Translations under genes and position numbers: made by a program
The notes under the pieces: generated by a model
The model's input: the letters and a program-made list of their open reading frames with translations, nothing else
What the model was told of the DNA's origin: nothing
Databases searched by the model: none
Shown: positions 4,859 through 12,673 of the stretch, one piece after another
Numbering within the stretch: position 1 is the first letter of the stretch
Layout: each line of letters starts with the position of its first letter
Source of the DNA: DATAQC01 sp039649175
GTDB taxonomy: Bacteria > Actinomycetota > Acidimicrobiia > Acidimicrobiales > AC-14
Reading direction: 5' to 3'
DNA length: 16,515 bases
Assembly: GCA_039649175.1 (NCBI GenBank)
Contig: JBBWZS010000200.1
Location: forward strand, 1 to 16,515

Positions 4859-5917
4859 TCAGCTCACCGAGGGATCCAGTCGGGCATGGCGCCGGGCGGG
4901 CCCGCGCCGCCGAAGGCGCATCACCGCCCACCCCAGGAGACCGACGACAGCGACCGGTGACAGCCAGCCCAGCACCACGATCGACCCGCCCACCACCGCC
5001 GAGGCCCCAGCGACGGCCCGCTCCACCGCCCGGGCCAATCCCGTGGTCGCCCGTGGCAGGGGAGCGACTGCGGCTCCCGGCTCGTGGACGGACACGTGGA
5101 AGGTGGCCAGGGCCGCCTGCCCGTCGAGCTGGTCGCGCTGGGCCTGGAGTCGCTCCGCCTGCTGGCGGACGTCGAACAGCTGGGACTGCACCTGGAGCAC
5201 CTCGCCCACCGCCGTGGCCCGGCCCACCAGCGTGCGCAGGGCATCCTCCTCGGCCTGGAGACTCCTCAGGCGGGCGTCGTAGTCGACGATCTGGGCGGTC
5301 ACGTCGTCGCCACGGAGCTGTTCCTGCTCGATGGTCCCCAGCCCCGCCAGGCTGCGGTGCACGGCGTCGAAGCGGTCGGCCGGCACTCGCAGGGTGACAT
5401 CACCGGAGCGGGGGCGGCCCCCCCTGTCGCCGCCTCCCTGTCCGGTGGTGGCCGTCGCCGACGTCGTCGACGCCGACACGTAACCGCCCTCGGCCGTCGC
5501 CGCCGCGGTGATGGCGTCGAAGGCACGGGTGAAGGCCCCGTCCGCTACCCCCATGGTGACGTCGGCAGTGCGCACCACCCGCGGCCCGCCCGGCACGTCG
5601 GCGGCCGCCCCGTTGGGTGCCCCGGGCGCCGGCTCGGCCGGCACCGGACCGGGCGTGGCCGAGCCTGTCGTGACCGAGCCTGTCGTGGCCGAGCCTGTCG
5701 TGGGCGGCCCCGGCGTCACGACGCCCACCGCTGCGCCGGTGTCGGCGCCTGGCGAGCTGGCTGTGTCGCCGGGCATGGCGGTGGCCGACCGGGCCGGCTC
5801 CGGACCGGACTGCCGCCCGGCCACGGCCACCACCGCCCCGGCCACGATCAGCGCCACCACCGCCGCCGCCGCCGCCCCCCGCCGTCCCAACTTCGACAAC
5901 CAGCGCATCCGCGCCAT
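4859..5917 (-). CDS. DUF4349 domain membrane-anchored protein
   Basis: This 352-aa protein has an N-terminal hydrophobic segment (about 14-34), either an uncleaved anchor or signal. A Pro/Thr/Gly/Ala-rich low-complexity linker follows (about 35-115), then a DUF4349 domain (about 115-285) and a C-terminal TM (about 308-335) with a basic tail. The domain shows the typical GGYVSAS segment, the Leu-Arg-Val-Pro-Ala-Asp-Arg-Phe strand, DDVTAQIVDYDARLRSL, and a long coiled-coil-like helix up to LATFHVSVHE. DUF4349 proteins are membrane-linked with unknown function. GGAGGAGG at 5924-5931 gives a strong start at 5917. It follows the ABC permease gene by 81 nt on the same strand, but has an ECF-like promoter of its own. 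A role in envelope sensing or stress is inference. Confidence 0.85.
   Translation of the reverse strand: MARMRWLSKLGRRGAAAAAVVALIVAGAVVAVAGRQSGPEPARSATAMPGDTASSPGADTGAAVGVVTPGPPTTGSATTGSVTTGSATPGPVPAEPAPGAPNGAAADVPGGPRVVRTADVTMGVADGAFTRAFDAITAAATAEGGYVSASTTSATATTGQGGGDRGGRPRSGDVTLRVPADRFDAVHRSLAGLGTIEQEQLRGDDVTAQIVDYDARLRSLQAEEDALRTLVGRATAVGEVLQVQSQLFDVRQQAERLQAQRDQLDGQAALATFHVSVHEPGAAVAPLPRATTGLARAVERAVAGASAVVGGSIVVLGWLSPVAVVGLLGWAVMRLRRRGPARRHARLDPSVS
5661..5705. repeat. Three tandem 15-bp repeats in the DUF4349 linker
   Basis: Three copies of a 15-bp unit (GAGCCTGTCGTGGCC and near copies) lie head to tail. They are in frame and encode the Thr-Thr-Gly-Ser-Ala/Val units of the linker. Gain or loss of units would only change linker length. 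Confidence 0.75.
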
Positions 5918-5943
5918 CGGGCACCTCCTCCGTGCAGCCGTTG

Positions 5944-5970
5944 GACGACGGCCGCCCGCCGTTCGGTTCC
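5944..5970 (-). promoter_or_regulatory. ECF-sigma-like promoter (GGAACC-N17-CGTC)
   Basis: On the minus strand GGAACC (5965-5970) and CGTC (5944-5947) are 17 nt apart, close to the GGAAC/CGTC pattern of extracytoplasmic-function sigma factors. Predicted transcription would start near 5938, leaving about 20 nt that contains the GGAGGAGG ribosome-binding site of the DUF4349 gene. No TANNNT element lies in this gap. Confidence 0.4.
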
Positions 5971-5998
5971 CGGAACGTGGCCGACGACACGCAGGATT

Positions 5999-7210
5999 TC
6001 AGCGCTCGGCTGAACGCCACGCCTGGCGGAGCTTCACCCGGGGCCCGGTGCGCACGATGGCGCCGGTGTAGACGCGGCCCGCGACCCGCACCAGCAGCCA
6101 CGTGGATGCCACCTCGACGACGACCGCGACCGGGACCACCCAACGGGCGACCTGGCCCACGGCGGCGCGCGACAACATCACCATGGGCATCAGCGGGGGC
6201 AGGAACGAGGCGACGCGGGCCAGGGCGGAATCGGGGTCGCCGGTGGCGGTGGTCACGCCGATGAGATAGGCGGCCAGCAGGAGCATGGTCAGGGGCATGG
6301 TGGCGTTGCCCACCTCCTCGGCCCTCGACACCGAGGCGCCCGCCGCCGCGAACGCGCAGCTGTAGAAGGCGAACCCGAGGATGAACCACAGCCCGATGGC
6401 AGCGAAGGTGAGCGGGGTTCCCGTGGGCACGTCGAGGGAGCCCACCACCAGGGCGGCCACGGCCGCGGGCAGGGCGACGGCGAGCAGCTGCAGCGAGCCG
6501 ACGATGCCGATGCCGATGACCTTGCCGGCCAGGAGCTGGGACGGGCGCATGGCCCCCAGCAGGATCTCCGACACCCGCGTCGACTTCTCCTCGACCACGC
6601 CGTTGGCCACCACCAGGCCGAACGAGAGCAGGCTGAGGTAGAGGAACAGGCAACCGCCGAAGGCCAGCGACTTGTTGGCCGTGTTGGTCCTCGACGGGGG
6701 ATCGAGGCGGCGGACGGGAAGGGCCGCGGGGTGCAGGAGGCCGTCGGCCTCCGCCGGGGACACGCCCCGTGCCGACAGGCTGTCGCTCGCCTGCGCCGTC
6801 GACACCGCCTGGTCGACGACGGCCTCCAGGGTGGGAGCGAGGGTCCGGCGCACCACCACGTGGTCGGTGCCGACGACGGCGACGTCGATCGTGCCCGAGC
6901 GCACAGCGGCGACGGCGGCGGCCTCGTCGTCGAGGCGGTGGACCCGGACGTCGGCGTCGATCAGCTGCCCGCTGCGGGCCAGGCTCGGGCCCACGCCGGC
7001 GGGGACCTCACCCACCAGGCCGACGTCGTAACGGGTCTTGCCGCCGCTGTCGATGAGATGGGGGACGATCACCGCCGCGGTGGCCACCACGGCGATCAGG
7101 ACGGTGGTGACCCGGAACGACCGGGTGCGGACGCGCTCGGTCACCTCGCGCCGCACGACCAGGGCGACCAGCCTCGGGTCGCGCCTGGCCCGCTCCTGGC
7201 GGGGGCTCAC
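5999..7210 (-). CDS. ABC-2 type permease, NatB/YhaP-like
   Basis: This 403-aa membrane protein begins with a cytosolic basic N-terminus and TM1 (about 34-53). A large extracytoplasmic domain follows (about 55-180), then about five C-terminal TMs between 183 and 376. The block Val-Glu-Glu-Lys-Ser-Thr-Arg-Val-Ser-Glu-Ile-Leu-Leu at 206-218, followed by RPSQLLAGK, is the coupling region typical of NatB/YhaP-type exporters. Its GTG start overlaps the TGA of the ATPase gene (GTGA), so the two are translated together and form one exporter. Known relatives export Na+ or are uncharacterised, so the substrate here is unknown. The frame continues upstream to 7762, but that part is only a shadow of the ATPase gene. 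Confidence 0.87.
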   Translation of the reverse strand: MSPRQERARRDPRLVALVVRREVTERVRTRSFRVTTVLIAVVATAAVIVPHLIDSGGKTRYDVGLVGEVPAGVGPSLARSGQLIDADVRVHRLDDEAAAVAAVRSGTIDVAVVGTDHVVVRRTLAPTLEAVVDQAVSTAQASDSLSARGVSPAEADGLLHPAALPVRRLDPPSRTNTANKSLAFGGCLFLYLSLLSFGLVVANGVVEEKSTRVSEILLGAMRPSQLLAGKVIGIGIVGSLQLLAVALPAAVAALVVGSLDVPTGTPLTFAAIGLWFILGFAFYSCAFAAAGASVSRAEEVGNATMPLTMLLLAAYLIGVTTATGDPDSALARVASFLPPLMPMVMLSRAAVGQVARWVVPVAVVVEVASTWLLVRVAGRVYTGAIVRTGPRVKLRQAWRSAER

Positions 7211-8097
7211 GAGTTGACCGCCTCCCGGAACAGGTCGGAGAGGCTGGGCAACTCCAGGCCGAAGTCGACCACCCGGCCCGAGCCGCTGGCGACGGCGGTG
7301 AGCACGGCCATGGGGTCGACTCCCGGTTCGAGCATGAGGCGCGTGCCGCTGGCGTCGGAGCCGGCCACGGCCACGCCGGCCATCTCCGGCGGGCGCCAGC
7401 CTTCTCCGTCGACCAGCACCCGGAGCTGGCGGCGGTGGCTGCGGCCCCTGAGCTCGCGCACCACCCCCGACAGCACCAGGCGGCCCTTGTCGACGATGGC
7501 CACCGATTCGCACACGTCTTCGACCAGGTCGAGCTGGTGGCTGGAGAAAACCACGCCGGCTCCCGCCGCCGCCCGCTCGGCCAGCACCTCCGACAGGGCG
7601 TCCACCGCCACCGGGTCGAGGCCCGAGAAGGGCTCGTCGAGCACGAGCAGGTCGGGTTCGTGCACCAGGGCGGCGGCCAGCTGCACCCGCTGCTGGTTCC
7701 CGAGCGACAAGGTGTCCACCCGGTCGGCCGATCTGGCGGCGACACCCAGCCGCTCCAGCCACCGGTCGGCGGCAGCCGCGGCCTCGGCGGCCGAGAGGCC
7801 GTGCAACCGCCCGAAGTACACGACCTGGTCACGCACCCGCATGCGGGGGTACAGGCCCCGCTCCTCGGGCAGGTAGCCGAACCGCCGGCGTTGGTCGGGG
7901 CCCACGGGCTCGTCCCGCCAACGCACCTCACCGCTGTCGGGGCGCAACAGGCCCAGGGCGATGCGCATGGCCGTGGACTTGCCCGCCCCGTTGGGACCCA
8001 GGAGGCCCACCAACTGTCCCGGCGGGACGTCGAGGGTGAGCCCGTCGAGAGCGACCACCTCGCCGTAGCGGCGCGTGAGGTTGCGGAGCTGGAGCAT
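7207..8097 (-). CDS. ABC transporter ATPase, NatA/YhaQ-like
   Basis: This is a 296-aa ATPase subunit. Walker A is GPNGAGKST (34-42), the signature is LSLGNQQR (130-137, the variant usual in this subfamily), Walker B is LLVLDEP (150-156), and the switch is His187. The last third resembles the DUF4162 C-terminal domain found in NatA/YhaQ-type ATPases. It powers the permease encoded immediately downstream. The ATG at 8097 is preferred to GTG 8109 because the TATCGT -10 element (8108-8113) overlaps that GTG. It is divergent from the aldo/keto reductase gene, with about 90 nt between the starts. Confidence 0.9.
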   Translation of the reverse strand: MLQLRNLTRRYGEVVALDGLTLDVPPGQLVGLLGPNGAGKSTAMRIALGLLRPDSGEVRWRDEPVGPDQRRRFGYLPEERGLYPRMRVRDQVVYFGRLHGLSAAEAAAAADRWLERLGVAARSADRVDTLSLGNQQRVQLAAALVHEPDLLVLDEPFSGLDPVAVDALSEVLAERAAAGAGVVFSSHQLDLVEDVCESVAIVDKGRLVLSGVVRELRGRSHRRQLRVLVDGEGWRPPEMAGVAVAGSDASGTRLMLEPGVDPMAVLTAVASGSGRVVDFGLELPSLSDLFREAVNS

Positions 8098-8107
8098 CGC
8101 CGATGCC

Positions 8108-8113
8108 ACGATA
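8108..8113 (-). promoter_or_regulatory. -10 element TATCGT for the ABC exporter operon
   Basis: TATCGT on the minus strand fits TANNNT. It is followed by 10 nt and then the ATG at 8097, predicting a leader of only about 3-4 nt. The -35 region shows no clear match. Confidence 0.4.
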
Positions 8114-8189
8114 GCGATGGCACGCGGCGAGACTGTTCGGGCGCCGCGACCACACGACGACGCTCCCTCGACGACTCAGGAGGTCTCGG

Positions 8190-9251
8190 ATGCAGTATCG
8201 AACTCTCGGATCCACCGGCATCAAGGTCAGCCATCTGTGCCTCGGCTCGATGATGCTGGGCGCGTGGGGCAACTCCGATCACGACGAGGGGGAGCGCATC
8301 ATCCACGCCGCCCTCGACGGCGGCGTCAACTTCGTCGACACCGCCGACGTCTACTCCGCCGGTGAGTCCGAGGAGATCGTGGGCCGGGCCCTGAAGGGCC
8401 GCCGTGACGATGTGGTGCTGGCCACCAAGTTCCACGCTCGCATGGGCGACGACCGCAACGCCGGCGGCAACTCGCGGCGGTGGGTCACCAGGGCGGTGGA
8501 GGACAGCCTGCGGCGGCTGGGCACCGACTGGATCGACCTCTACCAGGTGCACCGGCCCGACCCCACGTGCGACATCGACGAGACCCTGGGTGCCCTGTCC
8601 GACCTCGTCCACGCCGGCAAGGTGCGGGCCATCGGGTCTTCGACCTTCCCGGCCGAGGACATCGTCGAGGCCCAGTGGGTGGCCGAGCGCCGCCACCGCG
8701 AGCGCTTCGTGAGCGAGCAACCGCCGTACTCGATCTTCGTGCGCCAGGCCGAGGCCGCCGTGCTCCCCACCTGCCGGAGCTACGGCATGGGGGTCATCGC
8801 CTGGTCCCCGCTCAACGGCGGTTGGTTGACGGGCAAGTACCGGTTGGGCCAGGAGCCCCCCGAGGGGTCACGGGCCACCCGCGGCCGGCTCCCCGACCGC
8901 TACGACCCGAAGCACCCCCACAACCGGGACAAGTTCGACGCCCTGGAGGAGCTGGCCAAAGTGGCCTCGGACTCGGGATGCTCGCTCACCCACCTGGCCA
9001 TGGCCTGGGTGGTCCGCCACCCGGCGGTGACCTCGGCCATCATCGGGCCCCGCACCATGGACCAGCTCGACGACCTCCTGGCCGGCCAGGACGTGGCCCT
9101 CGACGACGACGCCCTCGACCGCGTCGACGAGGTGGTCCCGCCCGGTACTACCGTCAATCCCGCCGACAACGGCTACACGGCCCCGGCCCTGCGCGATGCC
9201 GTGCAGCGGCGCCGCCCCGCCGGCGCCGGCGAGGCGACGGCGGAGTGGTGA
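8190..9251 (+). CDS. Aldo/keto reductase
   Basis: This 353-aa enzyme of the aldo-keto reductase superfamily is a TIM barrel, NADPH-dependent. The catalytic tetrad is complete: Asp50, Tyr55, Lys80 and His121 (YQVHRPDP). The start shows the family motif RTLGSTGIKVSHLCLG. The C-terminal cofactor-binding part has the Ala-Ile-Ile-Gly-x-Arg motif and MDQLDDLL. It fits the group of YdhF/YajO/Kv-beta-like reductases acting on aldehydes or ketones; the substrate is unknown. AGGAGG at 8178-8183 lies 6 nt before the ATG. Its TGA overlaps the GTG of the NuoF-like gene, so the two are co-translated. The tail of about 20 residues is Arg/Pro/Ala-rich and is not part of the fold. Confidence 0.92.
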   Translation: MQYRTLGSTGIKVSHLCLGSMMLGAWGNSDHDEGERIIHAALDGGVNFVDTADVYSAGESEEIVGRALKGRRDDVVLATKFHARMGDDRNAGGNSRRWVTRAVEDSLRRLGTDWIDLYQVHRPDPTCDIDETLGALSDLVHAGKVRAIGSSTFPAEDIVEAQWVAERRHRERFVSEQPPYSIFVRQAEAAVLPTCRSYGMGVIAWSPLNGGWLTGKYRLGQEPPEGSRATRGRLPDRYDPKHPHNRDKFDALEELAKVASDSGCSLTHLAMAWVVRHPAVTSAIIGPRTMDQLDDLLAGQDVALDDDALDRVDEVVPPGTTVNPADNGYTAPALRDAVQRRRPAGAGEATAEW

Positions 9252-10633
9252 GCGACAGCTTCCTGCTCCCCGTCGAACCGGTCACCTCGGTGGCGGCGTG
9301 GCGGGCCCTGGGCGGTGGCGAGGGCCTGGCCCGGGCGGCCCGCCTGGGGCCGACGCAGACCATCAAGGAGCTCAGCCTGTCGCGCCTGCGGGGGCGGGGC
9401 GGGGGCGGGTTCCCCACCGGGCGCAAATGGGCCGGCGTGCTCGAGCAGCCCGGCACCCACCGCTACGTCGTCGCCAACGGGGCCGAAGGTGAGCCGGCCA
9501 CGTTCAAAGACCGCGCCCTGATGCGGGCCAACCCCTACCAACTGGTGGAGGGGCTGGCCATCGCCTCGCTCACCATCGGCGCCCGGGAGGCCTACATCGG
9601 CGTGAAGGAGCGTTTCGTCACCGAGATCGCCGCCCTCACCAGGGCGGTGGAGGAGATGTCGGCCGAGGGCCTGGCCGGCGACGTGACCATCACCATCGTG
9701 GCCGGCCCCGACGAGTACCTGTTCGGCGAGGAGAAGGCCCTGCTGGAGGTCATCGAGGGCCACGCCCCCATGCCCCGGCTGCTCCCGCCCTTCGAGCACG
9801 GCCTGTTCGCCACCGCCCCCCAGACCGGCTGGGAGTCCCACGAGGCCCAACCCGGCCATCGCCACGCCGACCAGTCGAACCCCACCCTGGTCAACAACGT
9901 CGAGACGTTGTGCAACGTGGCCCACATCCTGGCCCGGGGCGCCGAGTGGCACCGGTCCATGGGCACAGGGCCGTCCCCCGGCCACGTGGTGGCCACCGTG
10001 GTCGGCGACGTGGTGGCGCCCGACGTGGGCGAGGTCGAGCTGGGCACCTCGTTGGGCGACGTCATCGACGCCGTGGGCAGTGGCGTCCGGCCGGGTCGAC
10101 GGGTCAAGGCGGTGTTCTCGGGGGTGGCCAACGCGGTGATCACCGCCGACCACCTCGACGCCCCCGTGAGCTACGAGGGCCTGCGGGCCGCGGGCAGCGG
10201 CATGGGGGCGGCCGGGTTCGCCGTCTACGACGAGACCACGTGCATGGTCGAGCTGGCCTACCAGCTGTCGCGGTTCCTCTCGGTGGAGTCGTGTGGCCAG
10301 TGCCCGCCGTGCAAGCAGTCGAGCGGCGAGATCACCGCCCGGCTGGCCGACATCGAGGCCGGCCGGGGCACCGACCGAGACATCGCGGTGATCGGCGCCC
10401 GCCTGCGCCAGGTGACCGACGCCAACCGCTGCTACCTGGGCACCGAGGAGCAACTCGTCGTCTCCAGCATCCTGGCTGCCTTTCCCGAGGAGTTCGCCGC
10501 CCATCTCGAGGGCGACTGCCCGAACCCCCGCCCCGACCTGGTCGTCCCCAAGATCGTCGAGCTGGGCGGCGGCCAGGTCACCTACGACGTCGGCCACCTC
10601 CGCAAGCGCCCCGACTGGACCTACGCCGACTGA
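9248..10633 (+). CDS. Stand-alone NuoF-like NADH-binding flavo-iron-sulfur protein
   Basis: This 461-aa protein follows the complex I 51-kDa (NuoF) subunit. It has the NADH/FMN glycine-rich loop GRGGGGFPTGRKW (49-61), VVANGAEGEPATFKDRALM (74-92), and GPDEYLFGEEKALLEVIEG (153-171). NPTLVNNVETLCNV follows at 211-224. The [4Fe-4S] ligands are Cys349, Cys352, Cys355 and Cys395 with usual spacing. A His-rich insert at 195-210 replaces the short segment of classical NuoF. No NuoE, NuoG or formate-dehydrogenase gene is adjacent, so it is not part of a nuo operon. It probably passes electrons between NAD(P)H and an unknown acceptor. Its GTG start overlaps the reductase stop, suggesting a joint redox function. 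It overlaps the convergent acyltransferase gene by 13 nt. Confidence 0.87.
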   Translation: MSDSFLLPVEPVTSVAAWRALGGGEGLARAARLGPTQTIKELSLSRLRGRGGGGFPTGRKWAGVLEQPGTHRYVVANGAEGEPATFKDRALMRANPYQLVEGLAIASLTIGAREAYIGVKERFVTEIAALTRAVEEMSAEGLAGDVTITIVAGPDEYLFGEEKALLEVIEGHAPMPRLLPPFEHGLFATAPQTGWESHEAQPGHRHADQSNPTLVNNVETLCNVAHILARGAEWHRSMGTGPSPGHVVATVVGDVVAPDVGEVELGTSLGDVIDAVGSGVRPGRRVKAVFSGVANAVITADHLDAPVSYEGLRAAGSGMGAAGFAVYDETTCMVELAYQLSRFLSVESCGQCPPCKQSSGEITARLADIEAGRGTDRDIAVIGARLRQVTDANRCYLGTEEQLVVSSILAAFPEEFAAHLEGDCPNPRPDLVVPKIVELGGGQVTYDVGHLRKRPDWTYAD

Positions 10634-12525
10634 CTCACACCGTTCCGGTCAGGGTCGGGGTGGCCAGGGCGACCCTGAACCTGACCAGAACCGACGTCGG
10701 CGACCAGGGCGGCCAGCTCGGCGAGGAAGCGGTCGGCGAAGCGCCCGGCGGCGGCTTCGTCGAACTGGGGATGGCGGTGGCGGAAGGTCAGGTGGAGCCG
10801 GCCGCCGGCGGTCACCGCTCCGAGGGAGACGCCGGCGGGCAGGTGGGTGGGGTCGGAGAAGTGCACGGCAGTTCCCGCCTCGCCTGCGCCGGTGCCGAAG
10901 GCCAGGGGCTCGTCCAGGGTGCCCAGGTCGGTGAACACGGCCGTCCCCGCCAGGCGGGTGACGGCCCCCGCCAGGAGCGGCGACATCGCCTGTTTGGCCC
11001 ACAGCGGCAGGAGCGGGGAGCCGCCGAGGGCCTCGGTGAGGGCGGTGGCCATGCCCGGGCGGCGTCGCGGCGTGGACTGGGCGGTGATGGCAGCAAGGGT
11101 CCCCCGCCGGCTCCCCCACACCTGCGACCGGGTCGATACCCGGCCCGGAGCGGTGAAGTTGCCCACCATCTCGCCCGACCAGCCCGACGGCCGCAGGTTG
11201 GCGGGCACCAGCACGCTGACGCGCCGTGATGCGACACCGTGCTCGGTGTTCCACCCGGCGATGGTGAGGGTGAGGGCGCTGAGCAGCACGTCGGTGACCG
11301 TGCCGGTGTGGTCGAGCCCGGCCAGGGCCTGGGTCTCGTCCTGCGACAGCGACACCAGGCGGAAGCCGTAGCCGTCGGCGTCACCGCCGCCGTCGGTGGC
11401 GATGCGGGCGGGCGGCGCCGCCAGGTCACCGAGCCGGTCGGACACGTCCGGAGCCCACCTCCCCCCAGCCGAGCGGGCCGAGCGACCGGGGACAGTGGTG
11501 TGGTCGACGCCGGCGGTCAGGTTGCGAGCGGCCAGGAGGTCGAGGTCGGGAACCGGGTCGGGGGCGCCGGCGTAGGCCCGGGCGACCGATCGCAGGAAGC
11601 GAAGCGCGCCGAAGCCGTCGGTGGCCGCCTGGTGGGCGTTGACCATGACCACGTCGCCCGACGGGTGGTGGGCCAGCACCACTCGCAACGGCGGTGAGCC
11701 GGCCAGGGGCACCGAGACGCTCTGCAGCGCCTTCCTCGCCTCGGCCAGGTCGGCCTCGTCGCCACAGTCGACGATGCTGAGCGGATCGGCGTCGGCGACG
11801 GGGTCGATCTGCCACTGGAACTGGTAGTCCGACCACTGGAACGGCGCCCGGCGGGCCCGGGCCAGGGGGTGGCGGGCCACCGCCGCAGCCACGGCCGCCC
11901 GCATGCGCCCATCGTCGAGGCGACCCGCCACCCGGGCCTCGACGTGCACGCTGGAGGGTTCGGCCTCCGAGTCGAGCAGGTGCACGGCCTCGTCGGCCAC
12001 GTTGAAGGGCACACATTCGCCCTGGATCTCGGCGTCGGCGTCGGCTTCGGCGTCGTCGATGCCGTCGCCGCAGTCGGTGCCGTGGCCGCCGGCATCGTCG
12101 CCGTCGTCGGACACGGCATCGTCGTCGACCCAGACCCGTTCGCAGGTGAGGTCGTGGAGGTGCTCGTGGCGGCCGCGCACGAGGCTCGAGGCCTCGCCGG
12201 CCACGTCCACCACGGCGTGGACCAGCATCCGCAAGGGGGCATAGCGCCGCCACGAGCGGCCACCCTGGACGGCCAGGGGGGAGAAACGGTCGATGTGCAC
12301 CGACACCCTGTCGTCGCTGATCACGAGGTGGACGCTGTCGGTGGCCCGGGCCTCCCGGTACGACACCGTCCTCGGGTGCAGCACCCCGCCCCACCACGAG
12401 TCCCGGCGGAAGCGCCCGTCGGCGGCCAGGTTCTGGAACAGGGCGGGGGGGACGACGCCGCCGTCGTGGGGTACATCCGGCCCCGGCGCCCGGTCGCGGC
12501 CGCCCCGCCTCCGGTCCTCGATCAT
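10621..12525 (-). CDS. Condensation-domain / wax-ester-synthase-like acyltransferase
   Basis: This is a 634-aa protein. Residues 1-133 form an unrecognised domain. Residues about 134-172 are a very acidic Asp/Gly/Ala linker. Residues about 175-620 match the CoA-dependent acyltransferase fold of WS/DGAT, PapA and NRPS condensation domains: a GRLDDGRMRAAVAAAVARHPLARAR opening region, the central active-site motif at 298-304, a GNFTAPGR segment, and the terminal VFTDLG / GGRLHLTFRHRHPQFD region. The active-site motif reads HQAATDG where the family has HHxxxDG, so the catalytic second His is Gln299. Either the first His serves or activity is changed. The substrate is probably an acyl-CoA with an alcohol or amine. 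ATG 12525 (GAGG 6 nt upstream) is preferred over GTG 12531. It is the last gene of the helicase operon. Confidence 0.75.
   Translation of the reverse strand: MIEDRRRGGRDRAPGPDVPHDGGVVPPALFQNLAADGRFRRDSWWGGVLHPRTVSYREARATDSVHLVISDDRVSVHIDRFSPLAVQGGRSWRRYAPLRMLVHAVVDVAGEASSLVRGRHEHLHDLTCERVWVDDDAVSDDGDDAGGHGTDCGDGIDDAEADADAEIQGECVPFNVADEAVHLLDSEAEPSSVHVEARVAGRLDDGRMRAAVAAAVARHPLARARRAPFQWSDYQFQWQIDPVADADPLSIVDCGDEADLAEARKALQSVSVPLAGSPPLRVVLAHHPSGDVVMVNAHQAATDGFGALRFLRSVARAYAGAPDPVPDLDLLAARNLTAGVDHTTVPGRSARSAGGRWAPDVSDRLGDLAAPPARIATDGGGDADGYGFRLVSLSQDETQALAGLDHTGTVTDVLLSALTLTIAGWNTEHGVASRRVSVLVPANLRPSGWSGEMVGNFTAPGRVSTRSQVWGSRRGTLAAITAQSTPRRRPGMATALTEALGGSPLLPLWAKQAMSPLLAGAVTRLAGTAVFTDLGTLDEPLAFGTGAGEAGTAVHFSDPTHLPAGVSLGAVTAGGRLHLTFRHRHPQFDEAAAGRFADRFLAELAALVADVGSGQVQGRPGHPDPDRNGVSQSA
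10649..10678 (+). terminator. Possible hairpin after the NuoF-like gene
   Basis: TCAGGGTC (10649-10656) and GACCCTGA (10671-10678) can form an 8-bp stem with a 14-nt loop, starting 16 nt after the NuoF-like stop. It lies inside the 3' coding end of the convergent gene and has no U-tract, so this is weak. Confidence 0.25.
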
Positions 12526-12527
12526 CG

Positions 12528-12659
12528 TCACCCTCGGCGCCGCGCCCGCACCGGCAGGGGGACGAGCACGGGGCGCTGCGAGGCGCGTCGGCGGGCGACT
12601 ACGGCCAGAAGGCCGGCCACGACAACGGCGGGGGCGAGGGACAAGATGGGACCGGGCAT
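12528..12659 (-). CDS. 43-aa single-TM protein
   Basis: A short frame fills the gap between the helicase and acyltransferase genes. It codes for a Met-Pro-Gly-Pro start, one hydrophobic helix (about residues 4-22, rich in Ala, Val and Leu), and then a strongly basic tail with about ten Arg. GAGGAG, which includes the helicase stop codon, lies about 10 nt upstream of the ATG at 12659. Its TGA (12528-12530) ends 2 nt before the acyltransferase ATG. This fit on both sides suggests a real, translationally coupled gene rather than a gap. The orientation would put the Arg tail in the cytosol. Function is unknown; a membrane tether for a neighbour's product is possible. The small size and absence of a known family keep confidence moderate. 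Confidence 0.5.
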   Translation of the reverse strand: MPGPILSLAPAVVVAGLLAVVARRRASQRPVLVPLPVRARRRG

Positions 12660-12673
12660 CGGGGGGGTGCTCC

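Noticed and set aside
5400..6653. 417-codon minus-strand frame across the DUF4349/permease junction
   Set aside because: It covers parts of two well-supported genes in another frame and has no recognisable domain or start signal.
7211..7762. N-terminal extension of the ABC permease frame
   Set aside because: It overlaps the ATPase coding region. The GTG at 7210 overlaps the ATPase stop in the usual coupled manner and is followed directly by a normal permease N-terminus.
8480..9247. N-terminal extension of the NuoF-like frame
   Set aside because: The region is the aldo/keto reductase in another frame. The extension is Arg/Pro/Gly-rich with no NuoF similarity, and NuoF homology begins just after GTG 9248.
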